Notes: generated by a model from the letters alone, not told the origin. DNA of 64,000 bases from CAYQDB01 sp964416195 (GCA_964416195.1 CAYQDB010000008.1:79317-143316); one strand, 5' to 3'. Numbered from the stretch's first letter, positions 1 through 8,873 are shown. A program made the numbers and translations.

Positions 1-1235
1 AGCAGATAAAGCAGGTGAACGGGAACCTGCCGGTGATTGTCATTTCCGGCTTTGTTTCGACTGAAGACGCTATCGAGGCGATGCGTGAAGGAGCCTTTGA
101 ATATCTGACAAAACCATTCCAGGTTGAGAAACTTGTCGACGCGGTGAATAAGGCGTGCGGTTACGCCGCCATCAGCAAGCATCCCGAGCGCCTTCCTCTG
201 GAGGAAACTCAGGCGCATGGTATCAACGAGATCATTGGAAAGTCGCCGGAGATTGTAGAGATCGCTAAATTGATCGGGCAAGTGGCCAAGACCGATGCCG
301 CGGTTTTGATCTTTGGTGAGTCCGGTACCGGCAAGGAGCTGGTGGCGCAGGCTATCCATCGCAACTCCAACCGTCGGGCTAACGCCTTTCTGTCCGTCAA
401 CTGCGCGGCGCTACACGAAACGTTGCTTGAGTCAGAACTGTTCGGACATGAGAAAGGCTCTTTCACAGGCGCGTACTTCAAGCGCATCGGCAAGTTTGAG
501 CAGGCCGACAAGGGGACGCTGTTTCTTGATGAAATCGGCGATATGTCAATGCTCACGCAATCCAAGCTGCTGCGGGTGTTGCAGGAGAAAGTGTTTGAGC
601 GTGTGGGTGGAAACGAGCCTATCAACGTTGAGGTCCGCATCATTGCAGCTACCAATAAGTCTCTGGTGCACTGTATGAAAGAGGGTTCGTTCCGAGTCGA
701 CCTGTTTTACCGACTGAAGGTGTTCTCGATCTACATTCCTCCACTGCGAGAGCGGCTTAGTGACGTCCCGCTCCTGGTAGAGCACTTCTGTCGGAAGTTC
801 AGCGATCAGTCGTCCCGGCCGATCAAGAGCGCCTCGAAGAAAGCCATACAGGTGCTGACGAAATATCACTGGCCGGGCAATGTCCGCGAGCTTGAGAACA
901 ATGTTCGCACGGCTTTGGTTATGGCCAAGAGCGATACGCTGCAACCTGAAGATTTTCCCATCTTCTCCGAGGAAAGCGGCAGGGTCAGCGCTGACCTCTC
1001 AGTGCTCAAGGACGACTACGCCGACTCTTTTAAGAAGATCATTGAACCAATCATGCCCAAACTTATTGCCGGCTCACCAGGACAGATATTTCATTTTCTC
1101 GAGTCTGCTTTTGAGCGGGCAGTTATCTCCTCTTGCCTAAAGCATTTCAACGGCAACCAGGTCAAGACATCCGAGACGCTTGGCATCTCCCGTAATACTT
1201 TGCGTGACCGCATCTCGCGGTATGGTATTTACTGA
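1..1235 (+). CDS. Sigma-54-dependent response regulator (5'-truncated by window edge)
   Basis: NtrC-family transcriptional activator that remodels sigma-54 RNA polymerase with ATP energy. The frame is open to the window edge, so the true start lies outside. Counting from the first GTG (position 15), residues 1-45 are the C-terminal half of a receiver domain, with the conserved lysine in LTKPF. The AAA+ domain follows: Walker A GESGTGKE at 101-108, the sigma-54 contact loop GSFTGA at 148-153 (a common GAFTGA variant), and Walker B GTLFLDE at 168-173. The last 40 residues are a Fis-type helix-turn-helix (LGISRNTLRDRI). The phospho-acceptor Asp and the partner kinase are not in the window. Target genes cannot be read from the sequence. 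Confidence 0.95.
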   Translation, partial: QIKQVNGNLPVIVISGFVSTEDAIEAMREGAFEYLTKPFQVEKLVDAVNKACGYAAISKHPERLPLEETQAHGINEIIGKSPEIVEIAKLIGQVAKTDAAVLIFGESGTGKELVAQAIHRNSNRRANAFLSVNCAALHETLLESELFGHEKGSFTGAYFKRIGKFEQADKGTLFLDEIGDMSMLTQSKLLRVLQEKVFERVGGNEPINVEVRIIAATNKSLVHCMKEGSFRVDLFYRLKVFSIYIPPLRERLSDVPLLVEHFCRKFSDQSSRPIKSASKKAIQVLTKYHWPGNVRELENNVRTALVMAKSDTLQPEDFPIFSEESGRVSADLSVLKDDYADSFKKIIEPIMPKLIAGSPGQIFHFLESAFERAVISSCLKHFNGNQVKTSETLGISRNTLRDRISRYGIY

Positions 1236-1320
1236 TGAGTAGGGCAGTGGGTCAGGAGCCTCGTGTTCCTAACGCATGGCAGTAATCAGGACCGTAGGGG
1301 AGCCGGTCTCGTGAGAGATT

Positions 1321-1347
1321 GTCGAAACCACAGGGGTTTCGACCTAC
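1321..1347. repeat. Short hairpin repeat, family A half-type
   Basis: GTCGAAACC (1321-1329) and GGTTTCGAC (1335-1343) form a perfect 9-bp inverted repeat followed by CTAC. Related copies at 55322 and 56658 read GTCGGAACC/GGTTCCGAC and GTTGGAGCC/GGTTCCGAC. The rest of the 1236-1395 gap holds another weak stem-like phrase and no gene. Confidence 0.7.
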
Positions 1348-1395
1348 TCGACTTTTTGTGTCCCTCCCAATAACACAATCCAACAGATTACGGCT

Positions 1396-2676
1396 TCAAC
1401 GGCCTTGTATGGTGAAGTTGTTGTCGCTTGCGTCATGAATATGGTTGTGTTGTGCGTCATAAATGTGCAATCTCATATTGTCTGATTTGGATATTCCAAA
1501 ACCTGTTACGAAACCAATTGGGATTGTCCAGGTGAATTTACCAGATTTGGCATCTATTCGTTTTTCCCCCAAGTGGCCTTTATCCTTACCACCCATTTGA
1601 AGCCCAATCCATACCTCATCCACGCCAAGTGATTTCCAGGTGATTTCGTATGTCTGTCCTTCTATCCACATCTCTCCGCCATTAGGCGAAAGAACTTCGA
1701 TGAACGGCATTGTATCGTTTTTCAAAAATCTGAAAGTCGAGATCATGTATGCAAGCTGGTCCAGGATTCGCAGTATTCTTTCTCTGTCGAGACCGGGAGG
1801 AGGGTACGGATAAAGAGGGTCGGGATTGACGTAGTGAGGTATGTAGCTCAATTCATAGCAAAGATTATCTCTCATGACCGAATAGGATGTTGTGTAGTGA
1901 TTGTCACCAGTGGCAACGTCCAGAAAAACCTGTTTGTAAAAACAAATGTCGCCAAAGCAGACCGTGTCTGTTTCCCTGACTTTTCCATCCGACATTTCCG
2001 GTGATCGATAATAATGGTAACACTCCTCAGTGGAAGTGGGGTTGACTGCTATTGTGAGCGATTTCGGTTGAATCAGGGACCCTGAGGTATCCAGGAGGTT
2101 GACAGTTAGGTGACTATTCTCGGCGACCACAGCGTCTCCGGGAATCTTGATCTCAAATCCATATTCTTTATTTCTATATATCCTCCAGCCACTCGTATCA
2201 ACATCTACTTTAGGGCGATCAAAACATCGCTCGTACCATGTTTGCTTGCCCCACAAACCGCTGCGCGCTTTGCGGGCTTCGGTTTCAGCCTGCAGAAATT
2301 CATGTTGCATTCTATGCTCATATCTGAGATCCGCCATCGCATATCCGTCGGCCACCATTTTCAGGTTAACGCTAGTAGAGTCAAGAAAAACATAGGCAAA
2401 AAGGAAACTAGCCACGGTGTCTACATCTGTCAGTATGACTTCCTTACCAAGAATCATACGAGACAAGCGATCCCTTGCAAAGGACCAGGGGTATTCACGG
2501 GGTCCCCATTGTATGGACAATTCAAGGCCCTCAATACCTTTCAATCGTACCAACATACCACTCTCAAGTTGGAAAGTATCACCGTCGATCACCTTTACCG
2601 CCGTGCCGGTGCTGTCTGCGAGTACTGTTGTCAGAGCAAGGAGTACGAATACCAGTGAAACAACAATTCTATTCAT
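1396..2676 (-). CDS. Exported SNase-like protein with C-terminal Ig-like domain
   Basis: A signal peptide (residues 1-20) is followed by a staphylococcal-nuclease (thermonuclease) fold at about 25-145, with IDGDTF at 30-34 and VRLKGIEGLE at 43-52. A middle region of unknown type follows. The C-terminal domain (about 330-425) resembles secreted Ser/Thr-rich Ig-like modules: it starts LSPNGGEMW and contains YEITWKS. By alignment to S. aureus nuclease, Arg35 corresponds to R44 and Glu43 to E52. The Arg87 position, just before the conserved AYV, is F91, so activity is doubtful. The gene stands alone, with divergent gap 2677-2919 upstream in which no clear promoter was found. Nuclease activity is inferred only from fold resemblance. 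Confidence 0.75.
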   Translation of the reverse strand: MNRIVVSLVFVLLALTTVLADSTGTAVKVIDGDTFQLESGMLVRLKGIEGLELSIQWGPREYPWSFARDRLSRMILGKEVILTDVDTVASFLFAYVFLDSTSVNLKMVADGYAMADLRYEHRMQHEFLQAETEARKARSGLWGKQTWYERCFDRPKVDVDTSGWRIYRNKEYGFEIKIPGDAVVAENSHLTVNLLDTSGSLIQPKSLTIAVNPTSTEECYHYYRSPEMSDGKVRETDTVCFGDICFYKQVFLDVATGDNHYTTSYSVMRDNLCYELSYIPHYVNPDPLYPYPPPGLDRERILRILDQLAYMISTFRFLKNDTMPFIEVLSPNGGEMWIEGQTYEITWKSLGVDEVWIGLQMGGKDKGHLGEKRIDAKSGKFTWTIPIGFVTGFGISKSDNMRLHIYDAQHNHIHDASDNNFTIQGR

Positions 2677-2919
2677 AATACCTCTCCATGTAGATTCAAC
2701 GCTTATATCAATCAGCTAACGCATGGGTTCTTTGCATACAGCGATCATTCACTTGAGCTTGATTCCAGTGTAACCAAGATTGTTGCCTCTACAAACTCAA
2801 CAAAAAACCTCCGAGCTAACCCAGCTGACGTGAGTCATCCTGAAAGCTCATCGGCCCAGGATTCAGGGACTCCCGTCCTATAACTTGACCTGCTTCAGAG
2901 TGCTGCTATATTCTCTCTT

Positions 2920-4035
2920 ATGAAGATCTGCCATTTCTCCGACAGCCACCTCGGAGCAGGAGGGAATCACCCTAAGCGTGGGGAAAGCGGGCTTACCCTG
3001 CGCCAGGAAGATATTATCAACAGCTTCATTGAAGCGGTCGATAAAATCATAGCGATTAAGCCAGATATCTGTATCCATTCGGGGGACTTGTTTGATTCTG
3101 TTCGACCGCTCAACAGGATCATGGCCATCGCCGCCGAGCAACTGTCCCGTCTGACCGAGGATAACGGTGTCCCTACGATCATAATAACCGGCAACCATGA
3201 TGCCCCTAAGCAGCCGCACATCGGGGCTGCAATCGAAGTGCTTAAGTACATTGACAATCTATACATATCAGCCGGAACGGCCTTGCAAGTGTTCGAAATA
3301 CAGGGGTCGAAGTTTTTTGCCCTGCCATATTGCCTGACAACTGCAATCCAGATACAGGAATTGGATAAGTGCATGCCGGATAGGAACGCCGAGTACAACA
3401 TTCTTATTGCCCACGGGATCGCAGCTGGCATGCCGGAGTTCTCCATGGCGGAACTGGGCGAGCTGGAGATTCCGCGGGAGGTCATGGATAGGTTTGACTA
3501 CGTTGCTTTCGGCCACTTCCACAACTACAGCAAGGTTGGCACACGCGCCTACTACGCCGGTTCGACGGAGAGATTGACACAGGCCGAAAGAAAGGCCGCC
3601 AAGGGATTTGTCGAGATTGACCTCGATCCTTTTCGGGTGAGCTTCCATGAGGTACGCTGCCGCGAGATGGTGGACATGCAGACCGTTAACGCTGCCGGCA
3701 AGCGAGGCGACCAATTGGCGGTTATCTTGAAGGAGAAGATAGAGAGTCTGGACAGCTCCGACAAAATCGTGCGGGTGAAGGTTGAGGGGGTAACAGAGGA
3801 AACCCTGAAGACTATGCCTGTGGAAGTGATAAACGAGCTTAGGCGGAAGTCCTTTTCGCTTAACATCAGCTTTGAAAGGGCCAGAACTGACGATTCCGCC
3901 AGTCCCATTGGTCGCTCGGCAATTGGGCGCCTTGACGCCGGTTTCATTGAGTTTCTTGAAGCGGTAGACTTAAGAGGATTCGACCGAGAACGGCTGAAAC
4001 GAGAAGCGCTGAAGTATCTAAGTGTTGAGGAGTGA
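2920..4035 (+). CDS. sbcD: SbcD/Mre11-type DNA repair metallophosphoesterase
   Basis: Calcineurin-like phosphoesterase of the SbcD/Mre11 family, which processes DNA ends and hairpins with an SMC-like ATPase partner (SbcC/Rad50). All metal motifs are visible: FSDSHLG near residue 7, HSGDLFD near 54, ITGNHD near 90, and AFGHFH near 195. Length (371 aa) is normal and a C-terminal capping region follows. The start ATG at 2920 gives the family N-terminus MKICHFSD. No sbcC follows: the next gene is convergent on the other strand, so the partner must be elsewhere or absent. The symbol is given by family similarity. Confidence 0.85.
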   Translation: MKICHFSDSHLGAGGNHPKRGESGLTLRQEDIINSFIEAVDKIIAIKPDICIHSGDLFDSVRPLNRIMAIAAEQLSRLTEDNGVPTIIITGNHDAPKQPHIGAAIEVLKYIDNLYISAGTALQVFEIQGSKFFALPYCLTTAIQIQELDKCMPDRNAEYNILIAHGIAAGMPEFSMAELGELEIPREVMDRFDYVAFGHFHNYSKVGTRAYYAGSTERLTQAERKAAKGFVEIDLDPFRVSFHEVRCREMVDMQTVNAAGKRGDQLAVILKEKIESLDSSDKIVRVKVEGVTEETLKTMPVEVINELRRKSFSLNISFERARTDDSASPIGRSAIGRLDAGFIEFLEAVDLRGFDRERLKREALKYLSVEE

Positions 4036-4045
4036 AGGGATGCTC

Positions 4046-4085
4046 GGGCGGGGCAGATGTGGACTCGCCTTTGGCGAGCCGCCCA
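4046..4085. repeat. Hairpin repeat, family B
   Basis: GGGCGGGGCAGATGTGG begins the element. CTCGCC/GGCGAG forms an inner stem and the end is CCGCCCAC. A near-identical copy lies at 44611-44646, and shorter relatives at 10061-10088 and 21402-21424. Confidence 0.75.
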
Positions 4086-4094
4086 CAAAATATT

Positions 4095-4151
4095 GTAGAT
4101 CGGGTTTGATCTTACCCCACCGAAGGCAGACCTGCAAAACTCGACCTACAA
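4095..4151. repeat. Short copy of family A repeat
   Basis: Begins GTAGATCGGGTTT and ends AAAACTCGACCTAC, matching the outer arms of the longer family A copies at 10092, 18973, 21296 and 36890. It sits between the convergent sbcD and transporter genes. Confidence 0.6.
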
Positions 4152-4156
4152 GACCC

Positions 4157-5512
4157 TTATTTACTATAATCCACAAACGGCAAAAGCTCCAGGCCATGCA
4201 AGATCACGAGCAATACGGCCACAGGCGTGACAAAGCGCAAAACAAACTTGAGAGCTTTGTACAACCGACCCGAGGATCCGAACTCCCCGATCTTGTCGTT
4301 TTCCTTCATCACCCAGGCGACAAACAGGCAGGTGAGTAAGCCACCGATGGGAAGCATGTAGTTGGTACTGACAAAGTCAAAGATGTCAAAGAATCCCTGC
4401 GACTTTCCGCGAAAGGGAATCGTCCAGCCTGCATTGGCGGATAAAAAGCCGAACAGCCAGATCAGACCTCCCAAAAGCAGGGTTGACCGGGTGCGGCCCC
4501 AACCGCGCTCGTCAACGAAGTAGGAAACCACAACTTCAAGCAGACTGATTGCGGAGGTCAAGGCGGCAAAGGTGAGCAACACAAAAAACGGTATCGAGAT
4601 GATGGGGCCAGTCTCGGCAAACAGCACCGGCAGTGTTTTGAAGATGAGACCAACACTCTGGCCGGGTTCCAATCCGTAATGGAAAACCATGGAGAATATG
4701 GCTATTCCGGCCATCAAGGCAATCACTGTATCCAAAACGGAAATAGTCACCGCATCGAGAGCGAGGTTGGCTTCCCGTTTCATGTAACTTCCGTAAGTAA
4801 TCATGGCTCCCATCCCAAGCGACAAGGTGAAAAAGGCGTGACCCAAGGCGGATAGCACTCCTTCACATGACAGACGAGAAAAATCCGGCTTAAATAGGAA
4901 CGTCAGCGCTTTGGCGCCGCCGCCGGTGAAGAAGAGGCCATAAAACATCAGCCCTAGCAGAAGACACAGAAGTGCAGGCATCAAAATTTTCGACCAGCGT
5001 TCAATACCGCGCTGAATCCCTCCGATGACGATGGCAATGCAAAAAGCCATGAAGGCGGTATGCCACAGGATTGAATCGCGCGGGCTGAGTACGAGATCGG
5101 TAAACTGTGATTGAATCTGGTCCGCGGTGCCGCTGAAGCCGACAATGGATTTGAATATGTACGCCAGCGCCCAGCCGGCCACCACACTGTAGAATGAAAG
5201 AATCACAAAGCCGGAGGTTACCCCGAGCCATCCGGCGCCCTGCCAGAGACTCCCGCGGCGATGCAGACGCTGAAAAGCGCCCACGGGGTTTTCCTGCGCT
5301 CGACGCCCGATCATAAATTCCGCTATCATTAGCGGAAGACCGACAATTACCACACATACCAAGTAGACTATTACGAAAGCTCCGCCGCCATACTCGCCGG
5401 TGATGTATGGAAACTTCCAGACGTTCCCTAGCCCGATGGCCGACCCGGCGGCAGCCAGGATGAAACCGAGGCGCGTGCCCCATTGCCCCCGGCCGATTTT
5501 CGTTTTTTTCAC
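4157..5512 (-). CDS. Neurotransmitter:sodium symporter (NSS) family transporter
   Basis: Inner-membrane, Na+-coupled solute symporter of the LeuT/SNF family, probably importing an amino acid or a related compound. The N-terminus carries the diagnostic TM1 unwound region (GSAIGLGNVWKFPY) followed by EYGGGAF and LPLMIAE, matching the LeuT sodium and substrate sites. About 11 hydrophobic segments are visible. GTG at 5512 is chosen because a GGAG lies 5 bases upstream. A TTG 18 bases earlier has no ribosome site. Substrate cannot be deduced. The gene is monocistronic, convergent with sbcD, with a 310-bp gap to the next gene in which nothing else was recognised apart from a weak promoter for it. 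Confidence 0.93.
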   Translation of the reverse strand: MKKTKIGRGQWGTRLGFILAAAGSAIGLGNVWKFPYITGEYGGGAFVIVYLVCVVIVGLPLMIAEFMIGRRAQENPVGAFQRLHRRGSLWQGAGWLGVTSGFVILSFYSVVAGWALAYIFKSIVGFSGTADQIQSQFTDLVLSPRDSILWHTAFMAFCIAIVIGGIQRGIERWSKILMPALLCLLLGLMFYGLFFTGGGAKALTFLFKPDFSRLSCEGVLSALGHAFFTLSLGMGAMITYGSYMKREANLALDAVTISVLDTVIALMAGIAIFSMVFHYGLEPGQSVGLIFKTLPVLFAETGPIISIPFFVLLTFAALTSAISLLEVVVSYFVDERGWGRTRSTLLLGGLIWLFGFLSANAGWTIPFRGKSQGFFDIFDFVSTNYMLPIGGLLTCLFVAWVMKENDKIGEFGSSGRLYKALKFVLRFVTPVAVLLVILHGLELLPFVDYSK

Positions 5513-5744
5513 GATTGCTCCATCTCGCAAAGGGCTTGGGCACCTGCCTTCAGCCGCGTTTTATCTTCCTGTTCGGATACAAACTCGGCAGGACTAGTGG
5601 GGATTATTTCTGAATACGCTGCTGGTTTTAAAATGATGCCAACCTGTTTAATATGCTGCTTGCCTCTTCACAAATACAAGATGTGTAGAAAAAAAGACGG
5701 CAAAGTGGTTTCGTCAACAAATAATCCTTTGTTAATAGGGATTT

Positions 5745-5772
5745 TTGGTTGACTCGAGTTGAACGGTACAAT
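5745..5772 (+). promoter_or_regulatory. Weak sigma-70-like promoter candidate
   Basis: TTGGTT and TACAAT are separated by 16 bp, about 50 bp upstream of the ATG at 5823. The -35 is poor, so this is only a candidate. The rest of gap 5513-5822 shows no gene or strong structure. Confidence 0.3.
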
Positions 5773-5822
5773 AAGTTCATTCAATAAACTGACAATGATG
5801 CACCTAACGAAAAGGATAAGAA

Positions 5823-6455
5823 ATGAAGAAGCTTGTTGTTACTACGGTGGCGTTGGTTGTTTTTGCCGCAGGGAGTTCCTTGGCCATCGATGCCCACGGG
5901 TCCGCGTTCGGTAGCTTCGCAACGGCCAAGGCTATGGGCCAGGGCAACGGCGCTTTTGGCGGTGGTATTGGTATCGCCGACGCCACATCTTTCTTCGGGT
6001 CGTTCAGCTATGGACTGGCTGAGTACATTGACGGTCGCGTAAAGATTGGGATCATCGACCCGGATGGCGGCGACTCTAAAGTAACCTTCGGAGCTGATGC
6101 ACGTTATCAATTTTGGGATATGGCTGATGTAGATCCGAAGCCGTTTGATATGGCCTTTGGCGGCTTCTTTGAGTATGTTGACTATGAATTTGGGTCCGTA
6201 TGGCAGTTGGGAGGGCAAGCCATCGGTTCCTATCCTCTTGAGATGAGCAACGGGTCCACATTAACGCCGTACGGTCGCTTTAACCTCAGATTGGAGGGAT
6301 ACAGTATTGAGGGGGGCGACTCCGAGACTAAGATCAAATTCGGTATCAACGGCGGCGCTGCCTGGCAAGCAAGTCCAACCATCAAGGTATATGGGGAGTT
6401 TCAGTTGGATGGCAACGATGGCCTCTTTCTGGGCGCTGAGCTTAGTGTACTCTAA
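5823..6455 (+). CDS. Small exported, probably outer-membrane beta-barrel protein
   Basis: A 210-residue protein with a clear Sec signal peptide (KKLVVTTVALVVFAAGSSLA, cleavage after about residue 21). The mature part is rich in Gly and aromatic residues and has alternating hydrophobic strands, such as YGRFNLRLEGY and IKVYGEFQLD, which suggests an 8- to 10-stranded barrel in the outer membrane. No enzyme motif is seen and I do not recognise the family. AAGGA lies upstream of the ATG. A strong intrinsic terminator follows at once, so it is probably a single-gene unit. A soluble periplasmic beta protein is the main alternative. Confidence 0.7.
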   Translation: MKKLVVTTVALVVFAAGSSLAIDAHGSAFGSFATAKAMGQGNGAFGGGIGIADATSFFGSFSYGLAEYIDGRVKIGIIDPDGGDSKVTFGADARYQFWDMADVDPKPFDMAFGGFFEYVDYEFGSVWQLGGQAIGSYPLEMSNGSTLTPYGRFNLRLEGYSIEGGDSETKIKFGINGGAAWQASPTIKVYGEFQLDGNDGLFLGAELSVL

Positions 6456-6480
6456 GACCGACGCTTCTGTTTGCAATTAC

Positions 6481-6503
6481 AGCCCCGAACTCCGGGGCTT
6501 TTT
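6481..6503 (+). terminator. Intrinsic terminator
   Basis: AGCCCCG (6481-6487) pairs with CGGGGCT (6493-6499), followed by a T run to 6503. It ends only three bases before the uppP start codon. Confidence 0.85.
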
Positions 6504-6506
6504 GCT

Positions 6507-7280
6507 GTGACGTACTTAGACGCGGTATTATTAGGGGTCCTGCAGGGACTGACCGAGTTTCTGCCGGTTTCATCTTCGGGGCATCTCGTTCTGGCTGAGG
6601 CGATCCTTGGCGTCAAACAACCCGGCGTTTCATTTGAGATCTTGGCTCACCTCGGTACCCTGCTGGCGGTGTTGGTCTATTTTCGTTCACAAATAGCACT
6701 TTTAATCAAATCAGTTTTTGACAGCAATATGAAAAGGGAACGTGCCGTTATCGGTTACCTGGTTATTGGAACTATTCCTGCCGGGCTGGCGGGGCTGTTG
6801 TTCAGGGATTTTTTTGAGCATGCCTTTTCCAGTCCGGTGATGACCTCGCTGATGCTTTTTGTTACCGGCTTAATACTGCTGTCGACTCGCTTTCATAGTG
6901 GTGGGAGAAAGCACGTCGGAATTCTTTCGGCCATTATCATGGGTATAGGGCAGGCAGTGGCAATTTTGCCGGGGATTTCCCGATCGGGGACAACGATTGC
7001 CGCGGGAATTGCCTCTAAAGTGGAACCGTCAGAGGCGGCTGAGTTCTCATTTTTGCTTGTCATACCGGCGATTTTGGGAGCAGTTGTGCTGGAATCGAAG
7101 GAACTGGTAAATATCGACTCAGGTCTCACCGGGCAGTACTTTTTTGGTGCTGCTTTCTCCTTTTTGCTTGGGCTGGTAGCGGTCTACCTGGTCCTGGCGA
7201 TTGTCAAGCGTGGGAAGCTTGATTACTTCGCGTATTATTGCTTTGCTGCCGGGGGTGTGGGGCTGTATCTTTTCCTGTAA
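6507..7280 (+). CDS. uppP: Undecaprenyl-diphosphatase UppP (BacA type)
   Basis: Integral membrane phosphatase that converts undecaprenyl diphosphate to the monophosphate, recycling the lipid carrier for peptidoglycan and LPS synthesis. It confers bacitracin tolerance in relatives. Both family signatures are present: GLTEFLPVSSSGHL near residue 14 and PGISRSGTTI near 158. About eight hydrophobic segments give a normal length (257 aa). GTG at 6507 gives the expected N-terminus (MTYLDAVLLGVLQG). A TTG at 6471 would make the protein start inside the preceding terminator. The SD is weak because the terminator stem occupies its place. The stop codon abuts the next gene's ATG, implying an operon. 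Confidence 0.96.
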   Translation: MTYLDAVLLGVLQGLTEFLPVSSSGHLVLAEAILGVKQPGVSFEILAHLGTLLAVLVYFRSQIALLIKSVFDSNMKRERAVIGYLVIGTIPAGLAGLLFRDFFEHAFSSPVMTSLMLFVTGLILLSTRFHSGGRKHVGILSAIIMGIGQAVAILPGISRSGTTIAAGIASKVEPSEAAEFSFLLVIPAILGAVVLESKELVNIDSGLTGQYFFGAAFSFLLGLVAVYLVLAIVKRGKLDYFAYYCFAAGGVGLYLFL

Positions 7281-8873
7281 ATGAATAAAAATATCCTGGT
7301 CGTTCGTCTCAGTTCGCTCGGAGATGTTATACTGACTTCGGCGCCTATCCTAAATTTGAAGATTAATTTTCCCGACAGCCGCATTGTTTACCTGACAAAG
7401 GAGGACTATCGCTCGATCGTTGATTGTTTTGACGGTATTGATGAGATTATAACTCTGCCGCAGTCAGTCAGCGCCCTTGATTATTTCAAACTGGGTCTCA
7501 AGTTGGACGATTATAGCTTTGACACTATTATCGATTTGCACGGCAGCTTCCGCTCGTGGTTTGCACGCAAGATTATCACGGCCGACAACAAGGCCGTTTA
7601 TCCCAAAAGGCGGCTGGAGCGCTTGCGAATAGTGAAGAGACACAGCATTCCTGCTGCCTGGCCGCACACAATTGATCTATACAACGATTGTATCCAACAG
7701 CTTAGCGGGCGGGTCGTTTGCAAAAGGCCGGTGCTTTATCCTATAACCTTTGAAGAGGGTATGTTAGGCAGGCTCAGTGCGTTGTTTGGGCAGGGAAGGT
7801 TGGTCGTGATTGCTCCCGGGGCGGCGCATCCAGACAAGCAGTGGTCGATGGAGAGGTTCACGGAAGTGGCGTTGCAGTTGCATCGGTCGCATGGCGCCGG
7901 TATTATCTGGGCGGTCACGTCTATCGATAAAGGCAAATCACAGCTTGAGGGAAAGATATCAGCAGACCGATTTCTTGAGCTTATTGACTACCCGGTGGAC
8001 AAGCTGGCGGGAGTAATGGCGCGAGCTGATCTGGCTATCGCTAACGATTCCGGGATCGCGCATCTCTCATCGGCGGTGGGTACACCGGTAATAACTTTGT
8101 TCGGACCAACGCATCCGTCCCTGGGGTTTGCGCCCTGCGGCTTATTCGACCGGGTGGTGGATGTTGACGAACCTTGCCGCCCTTGTTCGCTTCACGGTGA
8201 AAAGCCTTGTTATCGTGATGAGCGGTACTGTCTTAACCGTATAACACCTGAGATGGTCTGTGAGACTGCCTGTGATCTGCTTGACTCGTCCGTCAACTCC
8301 TCACGGGCGCTATTTGTTGATCGTGATGGAACCATAATAGTGGACAAGAACTTCCTTTCGGATCCAGACGAAATTGAGTTTGAACCAGGGGCTGTGGAAG
8401 CCCTGCGGCGAGGTCAGGCAATGGGGTTTAAACTCGTCATACTGTCCAACCAATCCGGGGTCGCTCGAGGCTACTTTGGGTTGGAGACTGTCGAGAGAGT
8501 GAACGAGCGCCTCCTATCAATGCTTTCAGCCGAGAAGGTACAAGTTGATGCATTGTACTTCTGCCCCCATCTGGCTGGCGGTGTTGTGGATGAGTTTGCT
8601 CTTTCGTGCGACTGCCGCAAGCCGGCGCCTGGAATGGCTGAGGAAGCCGCTCGCCAGTTGAGAGTAGACCTGCGCCGGTCGTATGTAGTCGGCGATAAAA
8701 TTGATGACCTCGATCTGGCAAGGGTAATCGGAGCCCGTTCGTTTCTGGTGCGCACCGGCTATGGAAAGCAGCAGGAACAACAGTTGAAAGCTCATAGTAT
8801 TAATAGTAACTTAATAGTCTGTGACGACCTTGGGTCAGCCGTGGAGCAAATAAGAGCTATCGAAGGAGCATGA
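7281..8873 (+). CDS. Fused LPS heptosyltransferase (GT9) and heptose-bisphosphate phosphatase (GmhB)
   Basis: A two-domain enzyme of ADP-heptose/LPS core synthesis. Residues 1-335 are a GT9 heptosyltransferase (WaaF type): N-terminal LVVRLSSLGDVILT and the donor-site segment ANDSGIAHLSSAVGTP. Residues 343-525 are a HAD phosphatase of the GmhB type: FVDRDGTI (nucleophile and acid/base Asp), SNQSGVARGYF, the zinc-loop pattern CPH...C.CRKPAPGM, and GDKIDDL. The first domain transfers heptose to core LPS. The second dephosphorylates heptose-1,7-bisphosphate in the pathway that supplies the donor. The two are usually separate proteins. The ATG directly follows the uppP stop, and the 3' end overlaps amrS by 4 bp. 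Confidence 0.92.
   Translation: MNKNILVVRLSSLGDVILTSAPILNLKINFPDSRIVYLTKEDYRSIVDCFDGIDEIITLPQSVSALDYFKLGLKLDDYSFDTIIDLHGSFRSWFARKIITADNKAVYPKRRLERLRIVKRHSIPAAWPHTIDLYNDCIQQLSGRVVCKRPVLYPITFEEGMLGRLSALFGQGRLVVIAPGAAHPDKQWSMERFTEVALQLHRSHGAGIIWAVTSIDKGKSQLEGKISADRFLELIDYPVDKLAGVMARADLAIANDSGIAHLSSAVGTPVITLFGPTHPSLGFAPCGLFDRVVDVDEPCRPCSLHGEKPCYRDERYCLNRITPEMVCETACDLLDSSVNSSRALFVDRDGTIIVDKNFLSDPDEIEFEPGAVEALRRGQAMGFKLVILSNQSGVARGYFGLETVERVNERLLSMLSAEKVQVDALYFCPHLAGGVVDEFALSCDCRKPAPGMAEEAARQLRVDLRRSYVVGDKIDDLDLARVIGARSFLVRTGYGKQQEQQLKAHSINSNLIVCDDLGSAVEQIRAIEGA

Noticed and set aside
2110..2658. 182-codon plus-strand frame opposite the SNase-like gene
   Set aside because: Antisense shadow: the minus-strand frame carries the signal peptide and nuclease-fold motifs.
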